Shown: piece after piece, positions 8,505-16,727 of the stretch
Numbering within the stretch: position 1 is the first letter of the stretch
Layout: every line of letters starts with the position of its first letter
Origin: Ferdinandcohnia sp036965045
GTDB lineage: Bacteria; Bacillota; Bacilli; Bacillales; Bacillaceae_L
Direction of reading: 5' to 3'
NCBI RefSeq assembly: GCF_036965045.1
Contig: NZ_JBALOV010000027.1
Coordinates: 1-64,000 of the forward strand
DNA length: 64,000 bases
Program-made: the position numbers and the translations under genes
The notes under the pieces: generated by a model
Told to the model about the DNA's origin: nothing
The model's database searches: none
Seen by the model: the letters and a program-made list of their open reading frames with translations, nothing else

Positions 8505-9296
8505 ATGCCAAAGATTAATTTAAATGGAGTAAGTCTGTACTATACCATTAAGGGAAAAGGGGTACCTATCGTTTTTATTCATCCACCTGTACTTACTTCC
8601 GTTAATTTCAATTACCAATTAGACGATTTATCTAAAAACTTTCAAGTCTTAACCTTTGATATTAGGGGGCACGGAAGAAGTAGTTATTCAAGTCATCCTA
8701 TAACTTATCAATTGATTGTTGATGATATCAAACGTTTGTTGGACTATCTTGAAATAAAAAAAGCATTTATTTGCGGCTATTCAACCGGAGGATCTATCGC
8801 ATTAGAATTTTTGATAACATCAGCCGATCGAGCTTTAGGAGGAGTTGTCATTGGAGGAATGTCAGAAGTATTGGATCAGTCGTTACGAAAGAAGATTTCA
8901 TTAGGTGCTAAGCTTGCGAATGCTGGAGCTGTACCATTATTGGCGTGGTCTATATCGTGGAGCAATTCAAAAAATACACTAAAGCTGTTTAAGAAAATGG
9001 TTACAGAAGCTCGAAAAGGAGATTCAAGAAACATCGAGCAATACTATCGGTATAGCTTGGATTATAATTGTACTAACCAATTGAATCAAATCGCCCTTCC
9101 CGTTTTATTAATTTATGGAAAAAAGGATAAGCCATTTCATTCTTACGCGAAGCAATTGCATAAAAAATTACCTGTTAATGAATTAAAGTTTATTGAAAAT
9201 GCTGATCACCATATACCAACTGATGCTGCAAAAGAATTAAATGAATTAATATTTCAATTTGTAAGTTTACAACACAACAATAATGAAGATGATTAA
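8505..9296 (+). CDS. Alpha/beta hydrolase (263 aa)
   Basis: A compact alpha/beta-hydrolase fold enzyme with a full catalytic triad: nucleophile elbow G91-Y-S93-T-G95, acid Asp208 in IYGKKDKPF, and His235/236 in ENADHHIPT. The oxyanion segment HPPVL is near residue 26 and the GHGRSSY turn near 56. No signal peptide, so cytoplasmic. Substrate unknown; the family includes esterases, lactonases and C-C hydrolases. Monocistronic, with divergent MFS gene upstream and fabI downstream. Confidence 0.88.
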   Translation: MPKINLNGVSLYYTIKGKGVPIVFIHPPVLTSVNFNYQLDDLSKNFQVLTFDIRGHGRSSYSSHPITYQLIVDDIKRLLDYLEIKKAFICGYSTGGSIALEFLITSADRALGGVVIGGMSEVLDQSLRKKISLGAKLANAGAVPLLAWSISWSNSKNTLKLFKKMVTEARKGDSRNIEQYYRYSLDYNCTNQLNQIALPVLLIYGKKDKPFHSYAKQLHKKLPVNELKFIENADHHIPTDAAKELNELIFQFVSLQHNNNEDD

Positions 9297-9326
9297 TTAA
9301 AAAATATCCACAAAACCTCAAACTGT

Positions 9327-9347
9327 CATTATGGATGGTCCATAATG
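9327..9347. repeat. Perfect 9-bp inverted repeat between hydrolase gene and fabI
   Basis: CATTATGGA-TGG-TCCATAATG, 30 bases past the hydrolase stop, not followed by a T-run on either strand. It may help end the hydrolase transcript or serve as a protein site. The rest of 9297-9580 holds no gene that I can see. Confidence 0.5.
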
Positions 9348-9580
9348 TATGAACCACTTGCACTATTGGACTTAAATTACGCTAGGTGACAAACTAACCA
9401 TTCCCAAATAAACCATTCATATAAACATATCATCGCAATCATGTAACAAACACCAAAAGATGCCAGAAACTACTTTCTCAAAAATTACCATGACTTTTGA
9501 TTACTATGCAGGTTTCTTTAAACATTTATTAGTTACGATGAAAAAATTGAAATATAAAAGCATTTAAACATCACAAACAC

Positions 9581-9609
9581 TTGGGTAAATTAATAAAAAA
9601 TGTTATAAT
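9581..9609 (+). promoter_or_regulatory. Predicted SigA promoter of fabI
   Basis: TTGGGT, 17 bases, TATAAT. The -10 box directly abuts the FapR operator, an arrangement repeated upstream of fabH in this window. Confidence 0.75.
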
Positions 9610-9625
9610 TAGTATCAGATACTAA
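9609..9625 (+). promoter_or_regulatory. FapR operator at fabI
   Basis: TTAGTATC-A-GATACTAA, a perfect 17-base palindrome matching the known FapR consensus TTAGTAnyyrrTACTAA. FapR represses fatty-acid synthesis genes and is released by malonyl-CoA/ACP. The site covers the predicted transcription start. Confidence 0.88.
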
Positions 9626-9680
9626 AACCAGGTATAATAAAAAGTGAAATAAAATTTTTTATGCTGTTATGGAGGTAACA

Positions 9681-10460
9681 ATGGAGGACTTAATTCAATT
9701 AGAAGGTAAAAATATCGTCGTTATGGGCGTAGCGAATGAAAGAAGTATTGCATGGGGAGTTGCTGAATCCCTTTATAAAGCTGGGGCAAAAGTCATTTAT
9801 ACATATCGTCTAGATCGTTCACGTGAAAAGTTGGAAAAATTATTAGAGAAATACAACTACCCTGCTGAAATGATTGTTAGATGTGATGTGAATAGTGATG
9901 AAAGTATTGCACAAGCATTTACTGAAATTGGTGAAAAAGTAGGAACGATTCACGGCTTAGTACACTCTGTTGCATTCGCCAATGCAGATGACTTAAAAGG
10001 TGATTTTATCGATACATCAAGAGATGGATATGCGTTTGCACAAGACACGAGTGCCTACTCATTAGTGGCAGCAGCAAAAGCAGCTCGACCTTATTTAGCA
10101 GAGGATGCTTCAATCTTAACCATGTCTTACCTAGGTGCTGTTCGAGCTCTTCCTGGTTATAATGTAATGGGAATTGCAAAAGCTTCACTTGAAGCATGTG
10201 TGAGATATCTGACATTTGACCTTGGAAAAGACGGAGTAAGAATCAATGCGATTTCAGCTGGCCCAATCAGAACATTAGCTGCTAAAGGAGTGCCAGGATT
10301 CAATGATATTATGAAAATGATTGAAGAAAAAGCTCCACTTAAGCGAAATGTTACAAAAGAAGATGTCGGTAACATGTCCATCGCCATGTTAAGTAATCTA
10401 TCACGCGGTGTAACGGGTGAAGTAATCTATGTAGATTCCGGTTATAATATTGTAGGGTAA
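9681..10460 (+). CDS. fabI: Enoyl-[acyl-carrier-protein] reductase FabI (259 aa)
   Basis: NADH/NADPH-dependent reduction of trans-2-enoyl-ACP, the last step of each fatty-acid elongation round, cytoplasmic. Short-chain dehydrogenase fold with the FabI-specific nucleotide motif GVANERSIAWG (16-26), and active-site residues Tyr150, Tyr160 and Lys167 (Y-x6-K), the FabI spacing. ISAGPIRTLAAKG follows at about 195, as in the triclosan-binding loop region. The start is the second ATG, four codons into the longest frame, because TGGAGGT lies five bases before it. 259 residues matches the B. subtilis enzyme (258). Preceded by a FapR operator and followed by a bidirectional terminator. Confidence 0.97.
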   Translation: MEDLIQLEGKNIVVMGVANERSIAWGVAESLYKAGAKVIYTYRLDRSREKLEKLLEKYNYPAEMIVRCDVNSDESIAQAFTEIGEKVGTIHGLVHSVAFANADDLKGDFIDTSRDGYAFAQDTSAYSLVAAAKAARPYLAEDASILTMSYLGAVRALPGYNVMGIAKASLEACVRYLTFDLGKDGVRINAISAGPIRTLAAKGVPGFNDIMKMIEEKAPLKRNVTKEDVGNMSIAMLSNLSRGVTGEVIYVDSGYNIVG

Positions 10461-10467
10461 AAAATGA

Positions 10468-10501
10468 GGGCGAGACCATTAATGGCTCGCCCTTTCTTAT
10501 T
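10468..10501. terminator. Bidirectional terminator between fabI and antiporter gene
   Basis: Arms GGGCGAG / CTCGCCC with an inner CCAT / ATGG extension, then TTTCTTATTTT on the plus strand and TCATTTTTT on the minus strand. Serves fabI and the convergent antiporter gene. Confidence 0.85.
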
Positions 10502-12349
10502 TTAAAATTCTAAATCCATTCTCAACTCGTCAACATACTCCCTCGAGCCTGTAACAACCAAACGATCCCCTAGCTGTAGGTCTGTATCCCCGTGTGGAAC
10601 GATGGAATCCTTGCCTCTAAAGATTCGAACAAAGATGACATCTCCGGTAAATGGGAAATTACGAAGCATGGTTCCATCATATAGGCTATTGTTCATATCA
10701 ATTTCATACAAGGACTGTTCCTGATTGGTTAGGATTGTCATAATACTAGGTACTTCTATTAACGCACGAAGCAATGTATTAGTCGACATGAGTAAAGAGA
10801 ATACTTCGATGTTTTGATCCTTGAGTTCATCACCAAGTGAACCGGATTCAATTCTCGCAATAACACGTTCTACTCCATTATCCTTCGCGTATTTCGCAAT
10901 TTCGGCATTCTGCTCATCAGACCCAGTAGTTATAACTAAAATCTCTACATCAAACACATTTAACTCTTGTAAGGTTTCAATTGAATAATCTTCAAGCCCG
11001 ACAATATCAAACACAGAATCAGAATGTTTTTTATCAATCTTATCCTGCATTGTATGATAAATCGTCGTATCATACAATTTTGAGTTTAAATCCCTTATCA
11101 CAGGTAATGACATTTGGTTTGCACCAATAAAGGAAACGCGGATAACTGGGTCTTCGTCCATTTGTTTTGGAAAAAGCTTTTTAAACCCTATTGGTGAAAC
11201 GATACTAGCTATAACTGCAACTAGGATCAAGGCACCCGACATTCGGTCATCAATGATTCCCATCTTCTCCCCAACAGTTGCTGCTGCAATCACAAGAGAT
11301 AAGGTGGATGTTAATAAAGCACCAGCGCCAATCGTGGTTCGCCAATCATACCAGCGCTTGATATAAAGAATCGGAACCATTTTTGAAATAACTAAAGCAA
11401 TAAATAATAATGGAATCAGGATTAAAATCTTCGGATCCTGGAAAAGCGCCCAAAGATCAAGTTCAACCCCAATCATCACGAAAAAGATTGGTATTAAAAA
11501 TCCATAACCAAACGAATCAAGCTGCTGCACCATATCATGATTTGGAGACAATAGTGAAACTAAGACACCCGCTAAAAATGCGCCCAAAATGTTCTCTGCG
11601 CCGATTGTTTCGGATAGAGCAACAAGAATCATGATTAGTGCAAAAATAGCTCTTGTTCCAATTTGAACTGTTCCTTTTGACATCGTTTCAAGGAAGGAGC
11701 GATTTTGAAACCTCTTCCCTACCAAATAGAGGAGTACCCCTGCACCAAATAGGATTAACAGAAGCCACATATTGCTCTCTCCGCCTCCGTAAATAGAGGC
11801 AAATACAGCTAATAAAATCATCGTAACAAGGTCAGCGACTACAGCAACAAGTAGAATAATCTGACCAATATTTGTTTTCATAATTTGGGCATCCTTAAGG
11901 GTTGGTACCACCACTCCTAATGAAATCGTCGAAATAATCAATGTCATTAAAAAGGCATTATCGGTAAAACCCGTCCACACAAATACGAATGATAATAGAA
12001 GCGATAAAATAAATATACCTGCAAACACAACTACTGACACAACGAAAGTATTTGGTGCCTTTTTGCCACTCTGTAGTGTTTGTTTCTTTTTCCTTCCAGC
12101 AAATGCAGAAAAGTCTATTTCAACACCACTTAAAAACATTAAAAAGATAAATCCTAATGTTGATAAGGTTTCAAGCCACATATCAGGTTCAACCACGTCA
12201 AACCCACTTTTTCCAATAATAATCCCCATGATAATTTCAGCTACAACAACTGGGATTATCCGGAGTTTTAGCCTATGTAATAACAGTGGTGTCAAAAAGG
12301 CCACCACCATCACAATTACTAAAGATGTTAATGAAGCACCATGTTCCAT
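10502..12349 (-). CDS. yjbQ: CPA2 monovalent cation:proton antiporter with TrkA-N and TrkA-C domains (615 aa)
   Basis: Residues 1-395 form about 12-13 transmembrane helices of the Na+/H+ exchanger (KefB/CPA2) type, with FLAGVLVSLLSP near 250. A cytoplasmic TrkA-N/RCK domain follows (about 405-515; RVSFIGANQMSLPVIRDL is its Rossmann-like start), then a TrkA-C domain (about 530-615) ending in a GDRLVVTGS strand. Such proteins exchange K+ or Na+ for protons under nucleotide control. Length and domain order match B. subtilis YjbQ, which also neighbours prpE and fabI. It starts 34 bases after mgtE stops, so it may be read through from there. Confidence 0.88.
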   Translation of the reverse strand: MEHGASLTSLVIVMVVAFLTPLLLHRLKLRIIPVVVAEIIMGIIIGKSGFDVVEPDMWLETLSTLGFIFLMFLSGVEIDFSAFAGRKKKQTLQSGKKAPNTFVVSVVVFAGIFILSLLLSFVFVWTGFTDNAFLMTLIISTISLGVVVPTLKDAQIMKTNIGQIILLVAVVADLVTMILLAVFASIYGGGESNMWLLLILFGAGVLLYLVGKRFQNRSFLETMSKGTVQIGTRAIFALIMILVALSETIGAENILGAFLAGVLVSLLSPNHDMVQQLDSFGYGFLIPIFFVMIGVELDLWALFQDPKILILIPLLFIALVISKMVPILYIKRWYDWRTTIGAGALLTSTLSLVIAAATVGEKMGIIDDRMSGALILVAVIASIVSPIGFKKLFPKQMDEDPVIRVSFIGANQMSLPVIRDLNSKLYDTTIYHTMQDKIDKKHSDSVFDIVGLEDYSIETLQELNVFDVEILVITTGSDEQNAEIAKYAKDNGVERVIARIESGSLGDELKDQNIEVFSLLMSTNTLLRALIEVPSIMTILTNQEQSLYEIDMNNSLYDGTMLRNFPFTGDVIFVRIFRGKDSIVPHGDTDLQLGDRLVVTGSREYVDELRMDLEF

Positions 12350-12383
12350 GTTTTACCCCCTTATATTTCACACTAAAATTGGA

Positions 12384-13763
12384 TCAAACAAGATAGCCCA
12401 TAAAAAAGGTGGCTAATCCAAAATAAATGAGAATACTAATAATGTCATTAATGGTGGTAATAAAAGGTCCTGACGCAACCGCTGGGTCCACCTTTAAACG
12501 ATGCATCAATAAAGGTACAAGCGCACCGGCAAGTGTTGCCACAATTAATGTAATTAAAATAGAAAATCCAACTAATAATCCAAGAAAGAAATCACCTTTC
12601 CAAAAATAAACCACAAACATGATGACTGTTCCACAAACAGCCCCAGTTATGACACCGGTCCCAGCTTCCCTTAAGATTAATAGCCATTTATTCTCATCCT
12701 CATCCTCGCCAATCGCAATTCGACGAACGGCGACAGCCAGCGCTTGTGTTCCAGTATTCCCTGCCATACCTGCAATTAACGGAATAAAAACAGCTAAAAT
12801 TGCAACTTGATCCAACGTCGCTTCAAATCGTCCGATTAAACTTGCTGTCATCATTCCAAGGAAGGATAAAATAATGAGCCATGGTAATCTCTTCTTAGCG
12901 GATGTAAAAATATTCTTATCAGCAGAATCTACATCTGATATACCTGCAAGCTTTGAGTAATCATCAGAAGCTTCTTCATCGATAACGTCAATAATGTCAT
13001 CTACAGTAATAATTCCTAATAAATGATTTTGAAAGTCAATAACCGGGACAGCTAAGAAATTATAGTCCCTCATCTTCCGTGCGACCTCTTCTTGGTCTTC
13101 ACTAACAGACACGGAAACAACACGGTCATTCATAATTTCATGGATCATTGTATCGTCTTCACTTATAAGCAAATCACGGATTGAAATAACACCAACAAGT
13201 CGTTTTTCTTCATCGATTACATACACATAATAAATCGTTTCAGCTCGAGGTGCTTCCTTTTTCAAAATATACATAGCTGATTTTACGGTTTGGTTAGCAT
13301 TTATGGCAATAAATTCGGTAGTCATGATGCTACCAGCTGTATATTCTTCATAATGAAGAAGCTGTTTAATTTCCCCTGCAGCTTCAACATCCATAATGGT
13401 CAAATAGCTGGCAACCTGGTCTTTATCTAATTCATTTAATACGTCAACAGCATCGTCAGCATACATTTGGGAAAGCATGTCTGCGACAAAGGTTGGATCC
13501 ATCTCTGATAAAAGCTCTTCATATTCATTCTCATCGATTTCCAGGTTTTCATAAACCTCGGCCATTTCAGTTGGAGATAAAAAAAGATATACGCGCATTC
13601 TAGCATCTTTTGGTAATTTTGCATAGAATTTTGATCTTTCATATGGATGTATTTCTAAGAATATGGCCCGGAATTCGTCAATATTCTCATTTTCAAGAGC
13701 AGTTAGCAATTGTTCATTTTCTAATTGCTGTTGCTCTTTTTCTGTTACTTCTTGTTGTAGCAT
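12384..13763 (-). CDS. mgtE: Magnesium transporter MgtE (459 aa)
   Basis: Mg2+ channel of the cytoplasmic membrane. Order of parts: acidic MgtE-N superhelix (about 20-130, with MDPTFVADMLSQM), two CBS domains (about 130-255; SIMTTEFIAINANQTV and NDRVVSVSVSEDQEEV), a plug helix, and five C-terminal transmembrane helices from about 280 with the pore segment IPLIAGMAGNTGTQALAVAVR. The ATG was chosen because GAAAGGGGGGGAAAGAAC precedes it; a 39-codon in-frame extension upstream has no support. No Mg2+-sensing M-box leader is recognisable upstream, unlike B. subtilis mgtE. Confidence 0.96.
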   Translation of the reverse strand: MLQQEVTEKEQQQLENEQLLTALENENIDEFRAIFLEIHPYERSKFYAKLPKDARMRVYLFLSPTEMAEVYENLEIDENEYEELLSEMDPTFVADMLSQMYADDAVDVLNELDKDQVASYLTIMDVEAAGEIKQLLHYEEYTAGSIMTTEFIAINANQTVKSAMYILKKEAPRAETIYYVYVIDEEKRLVGVISIRDLLISEDDTMIHEIMNDRVVSVSVSEDQEEVARKMRDYNFLAVPVIDFQNHLLGIITVDDIIDVIDEEASDDYSKLAGISDVDSADKNIFTSAKKRLPWLIILSFLGMMTASLIGRFEATLDQVAILAVFIPLIAGMAGNTGTQALAVAVRRIAIGEDEDENKWLLILREAGTGVITGAVCGTVIMFVVYFWKGDFFLGLLVGFSILITLIVATLAGALVPLLMHRLKVDPAVASGPFITTINDIISILIYFGLATFFMGYLV

Positions 13764-14045
13764 GTTCTTTCCCCCCCTTTCAACTGAAAAATAAAATCTT
13801 AACATACTTTTCATAAAATGTAACATACGACCATTTACTTTTAGTGGCAAAATGTATATCATTATTTTTTTAGTTTGCACGATGTAATGATTTGCAACGA
13901 AGCAAAAATAAGCTAAGATAGAATTGGCTCTTGAAATGCGTAAGACACGCGTGAAGCTGGATTTTAGATTTAAAAACAGGATATTGAATTATACCCTGTT
14001 ACCTATGATATAAAACTCGTGCCTGATTAGAAAGGATTTTTATCC

Positions 14046-15221
14046 ATGAATAAAGAAAATACTCCTCAAAAAATTGATTATACATTGTTGTTTATTTTAT
14101 TTCTCATGGCCATTGTTAGTGCTATTGCAATCCAAAGCGCACAGCCCTTTTTACCGGAAAAGCTTAAAAATATAAATTTCGCAGCTCAACAGCTTCAGTG
14201 GTATGTGATTGGTATTGTCGCCATCATCGGGACCATGGTAATTGATTTTGACCGTTTCAAAATGATTTCCTGGTACTTATATGGATTCGGGATGGTGCTA
14301 TTATTTGGTCTTTTTGTTGAAAAATATATTGTTGACATCCCTTTTGCAACTATGGTAAAAGGTGCAACGAGCTGGTACAATTTTGGATTTGCTAGCTTTC
14401 AGCCATCAGAACTAATGAAAATTATTATTATCATTGTATTAAGTAAAATTATTGCAGATCATCGGGAAAAATATCCGATTAATACGGTAAGGGATGATCT
14501 CCTTCTTATCGGAAAGATTTTATTAGCATCTGCCCCTCCGATTGGTTTTTTAGTTTTACAGCCTGATATGGGGATGACGATGGTCTTTATGTCCATCATT
14601 GCGACAATGATTCTTGTCGCAGGCATTAAATGGAGAATTATTTTTGCAGCTATCTTTTCAGCTGTTTTTGCAATTTCCCTAGGCGTATTTCTATACTTCA
14701 ATTTTCCGGACTTTTTCTTTAAATATATTATTAAAGACTACCAGATGAATCGGTTTTATGGTTGGCTCGCACCTTTTGAAACAGCTGGTAACGAGGGCCA
14801 CCAATTAGTTCGCTCCCTTCTTGCAATTGGGTCTGGACAATTACGCGGAAAAGGCTTCCAGGAATCAGAGGTTACGATTCCTGAAGGGCATACCGATTTT
14901 ATATTTGCTGTAGTTGCCGAGCAGTTTGGATTTATCGGAACAAGTATTATTATTTCCTTATTCTTCTTATTAATCTATCGAATGATTCATATCGCACTAG
15001 AAAGTCACGACCCATACGGAAGTTACTTGTGTGCAGGTGTAATTGGAATGATTACCTTCCAAGTGTTCCAAAACGTCGGAATGACAGTTGGAATCTTACC
15101 TATCACTGGTCTTCCATTACCGTTCATTAGTTATGGAGGTAGTTCCCTCGCCACCTATATGATTGCTATTGGGATTGTGCTAAATGTTCGTTCAAGAACG
15201 AAAAAGTTTATGTTCGATTAA
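14046..15221 (+). CDS. rodA: RodA-type SEDS peptidoglycan glycosyltransferase (391 aa)
   Basis: SEDS-family polymerase that elongates lipid II-linked glycan strands in the lateral wall together with a class B PBP. About ten transmembrane helices; FQPSELMK near residue 119, LVLQPDMGM near 170, the large extracellular loop segment with VTIPEGHTDFIFAVVAEQFG carrying the catalytic Asp, and NVGMTVGILPITGLPLPFISYGGSS near 340-364. The VGMT..LPITGLPLP wording is the RodA rather than FtsW form. Other RodA/SpoVE-like paralogues are common in Bacillaceae, so the exact sub-role is uncertain. Divergent from mgtE; followed by its own terminator. Confidence 0.9.
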   Translation: MNKENTPQKIDYTLLFILFLMAIVSAIAIQSAQPFLPEKLKNINFAAQQLQWYVIGIVAIIGTMVIDFDRFKMISWYLYGFGMVLLFGLFVEKYIVDIPFATMVKGATSWYNFGFASFQPSELMKIIIIIVLSKIIADHREKYPINTVRDDLLLIGKILLASAPPIGFLVLQPDMGMTMVFMSIIATMILVAGIKWRIIFAAIFSAVFAISLGVFLYFNFPDFFFKYIIKDYQMNRFYGWLAPFETAGNEGHQLVRSLLAIGSGQLRGKGFQESEVTIPEGHTDFIFAVVAEQFGFIGTSIIISLFFLLIYRMIHIALESHDPYGSYLCAGVIGMITFQVFQNVGMTVGILPITGLPLPFISYGGSSLATYMIAIGIVLNVRSRTKKFMFD

Positions 15222-15228
15222 TAGAAAT

Positions 15229-15273
15229 AAAATCACGTCATACTTCTAATAATAGGTGTGGCGTGATTTTTTT
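15229..15273 (+). terminator. Terminator of rodA
   Basis: AAATCACGTCA / TGGCGTGATTT arms (one G-U), a 21-base loop, then TTTTT. Confidence 0.75.
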
Positions 15274-15290
15274 GTTGAGAGGTGTTTTGG

Positions 15291-16028
15291 ATGAAAATAG
15301 ATGTAATCGGTGATATTCATGGGTGTTTTAAAGAACTTAAAGAATTAACGACGAAATTAGGTTATTCGTGGGAGCGCGGGATTCCATTACATACTGAGCG
15401 AGTCCTAGCATTTGTGGGTGACCTAACTGATCGCGGACCAAAGTCATTAAAGGTAATTGAAACAGTATACAGGCTCGTTGTTCAAGAGAAAAAAGGCTAT
15501 TATGTACCGGGCAACCACTGTAATAAGCTATATCGTTTTTTTCTCGGGAACAAGGTCCATACTACACATGGCTTGGAAACAACGGCAGCTGAGTATGAAG
15601 CTTTGGATAAAAAAGAACAAGAATCGATTCGCAATCAGTTTATTAATTTGTATGAGGGTGCCCCTTTGTATGAGAGATTAGATGGGGGGAAATTAGTGAT
15701 CGCTCACGCTGGGATACGTGAGGACTATATCGGACGCACTGATAAAAAGGTGAAAACCTTTGTGTTGTATGGGGATATTACAGGTAAGAATAACCCTGAT
15801 GGGACACCGGAAAGACGGGATTGGGCCAAACGTTATCAGGGCTCGGCCTGGATCGTCTACGGGCATACGCCAGTGAAGAAGCCTAGATGGGTAAATCATA
15901 CTGTGAATATCGATACTGGATGCGTGTTTGGTGGAAGCTTGACGGCTTTAAGGTATCCGGAAATGGAGACCATCTCAGTCCCTTCGTCAATGCCAATGGT
16001 GGAGGAGAAGTTTCGGGAGATTGGGTAG
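15291..16028 (+). CDS. prpE: Bis(5'-nucleosyl)-tetraphosphatase PrpE (245 aa)
   Basis: Calcineurin-like metallophosphoesterase that asymmetrically hydrolyses Ap4A; in B. subtilis it is also linked to spore germination. Metal-binding motifs are complete: GDIHGC (7-12), GDLTDRG (43-49), GNHCNK (74-79) and the later histidines in IAHAGIR and VYGHTPV. Start is the ATG six bases after GAGAGGTG; an in-frame GTG three codons earlier overlaps that site. Length equals the B. subtilis protein (244). Synteny with nadK and the pseudouridine synthase, downstream here, is conserved. Confidence 0.94.
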   Translation: MKIDVIGDIHGCFKELKELTTKLGYSWERGIPLHTERVLAFVGDLTDRGPKSLKVIETVYRLVVQEKKGYYVPGNHCNKLYRFFLGNKVHTTHGLETTAAEYEALDKKEQESIRNQFINLYEGAPLYERLDGGKLVIAHAGIREDYIGRTDKKVKTFVLYGDITGKNNPDGTPERRDWAKRYQGSAWIVYGHTPVKKPRWVNHTVNIDTGCVFGGSLTALRYPEMETISVPSSMPMVEEKFREIG

Positions 16029-16046
16029 GTTCGTGCATTTTGTCGG

Positions 16047-16110
16047 GCATGTACCGCAAAACCTATATTGCGCGACACGCTCGCTCACTTTTTGCTGGAG
16101 CATGTACCGC
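16047..16110 (+). repeat. Two 11-bp direct repeats GCATGTACCGC, 53 bp apart
   Basis: Exact copies at 16047-16057 and 16100-16110, each followed by an A-rich stretch, in the spacer after prpE. Function unknown. A frame spanning them is interrupted in all relatives I could imagine and has no ribosome site, so I do not call a gene. Confidence 0.5.
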
Positions 16111-16383
16111 TAAATTCAAAATTAGACATGATACCAAACAAGCGACCTCACAAGGTAACGGGTTCTGTTTCGAGGTGAAAATAGCAAAATAACGCTATAT
16201 ATATAACAGGTTTTAACACCTTAAATATCATCGCAATTGAATACTAAATTAGAATAGAAAATCGAAGGCAAAAAGAACATTAAGGATTCCGTTTACGGGT
16301 GCTGATAACAAGCTGCGGATTCCTGTAACTAGGTCCACACTATTGGTTGAGGGATCAGGTTAAGCTCCCGAGCTGATAATACA

Positions 16384-16568
16384 CGGAAAAATTCCGCTTA
16401 ATTTGTAATTATAATTAAAAAAGGTTTAAATAGAAGGAGAGATTCCGTCTATTTACTCAAAAAAGGGGAAAATGGGGACTTTCGCTTGGCATAATCGGAA
16501 AAACTCCCCTTATTTACCCCAAAATGAACTCCATTCTGCATTTAACCGGAAAATCTCCGTTTATTTTA
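16384..16568 (+). repeat. Four degenerate copies of CGGAAAAnnTCCGnTTATTT
   Basis: Copies begin near 16384, 16435, 16496 and 16547, so spacing alternates 51, 61 and 51 bases. The CGGA/TCCG arms of each unit can pair. They lie in a gene-free spacer (16029-16650) between prpE and the terminator of the pseudouridine synthase gene; further weak copies of ATTCCGTTTAC occur near 16286. The rest of the spacer shows no gene. Confidence 0.6.
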
Positions 16569-16645
16569 CTAATGCTGGTTACCAATGTCAAAATGGTATA
16601 TAAATTGACGTTTATTAGGTTTTAAACATTGATAAATCAATAAAA

Positions 16646-16682
16646 ACGAAGGCTCTAATTTAGATGATAAATTAGAGCCTCA
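16646..16682. terminator. Strong terminator hairpin downstream of pseudouridine synthase gene
   Basis: Perfect 11-bp stem GGCTCTAATTT / AAATTAGAGCC with a 7-base loop; on the minus strand it is followed by TTCGTTTTTATT. Confidence 0.8.
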
Positions 16683-16727
16683 TTTGATATTTTTTTGTTG
16701 TTTTGTACCCTAAAAAAAACCCGCTAC

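Noticed and set aside
9327..9347. Terminator of the alpha/beta hydrolase gene
   Set aside because: Stem is good but no U-run follows; reported only as an inverted repeat.
13764..14045. M-box riboswitch before mgtE
   Set aside because: Looked for the conserved leader strings on the minus strand and did not find them.
15887..16192. 101-codon frame running out of prpE
   Set aside because: Overlaps prpE in another frame, no ribosome site, crosses a direct repeat; composition not protein-like.
16384..16568. CRISPR array
   Set aside because: Units are degenerate, about 20 bases, with irregular 51/61 spacing and no adjacent cas genes.
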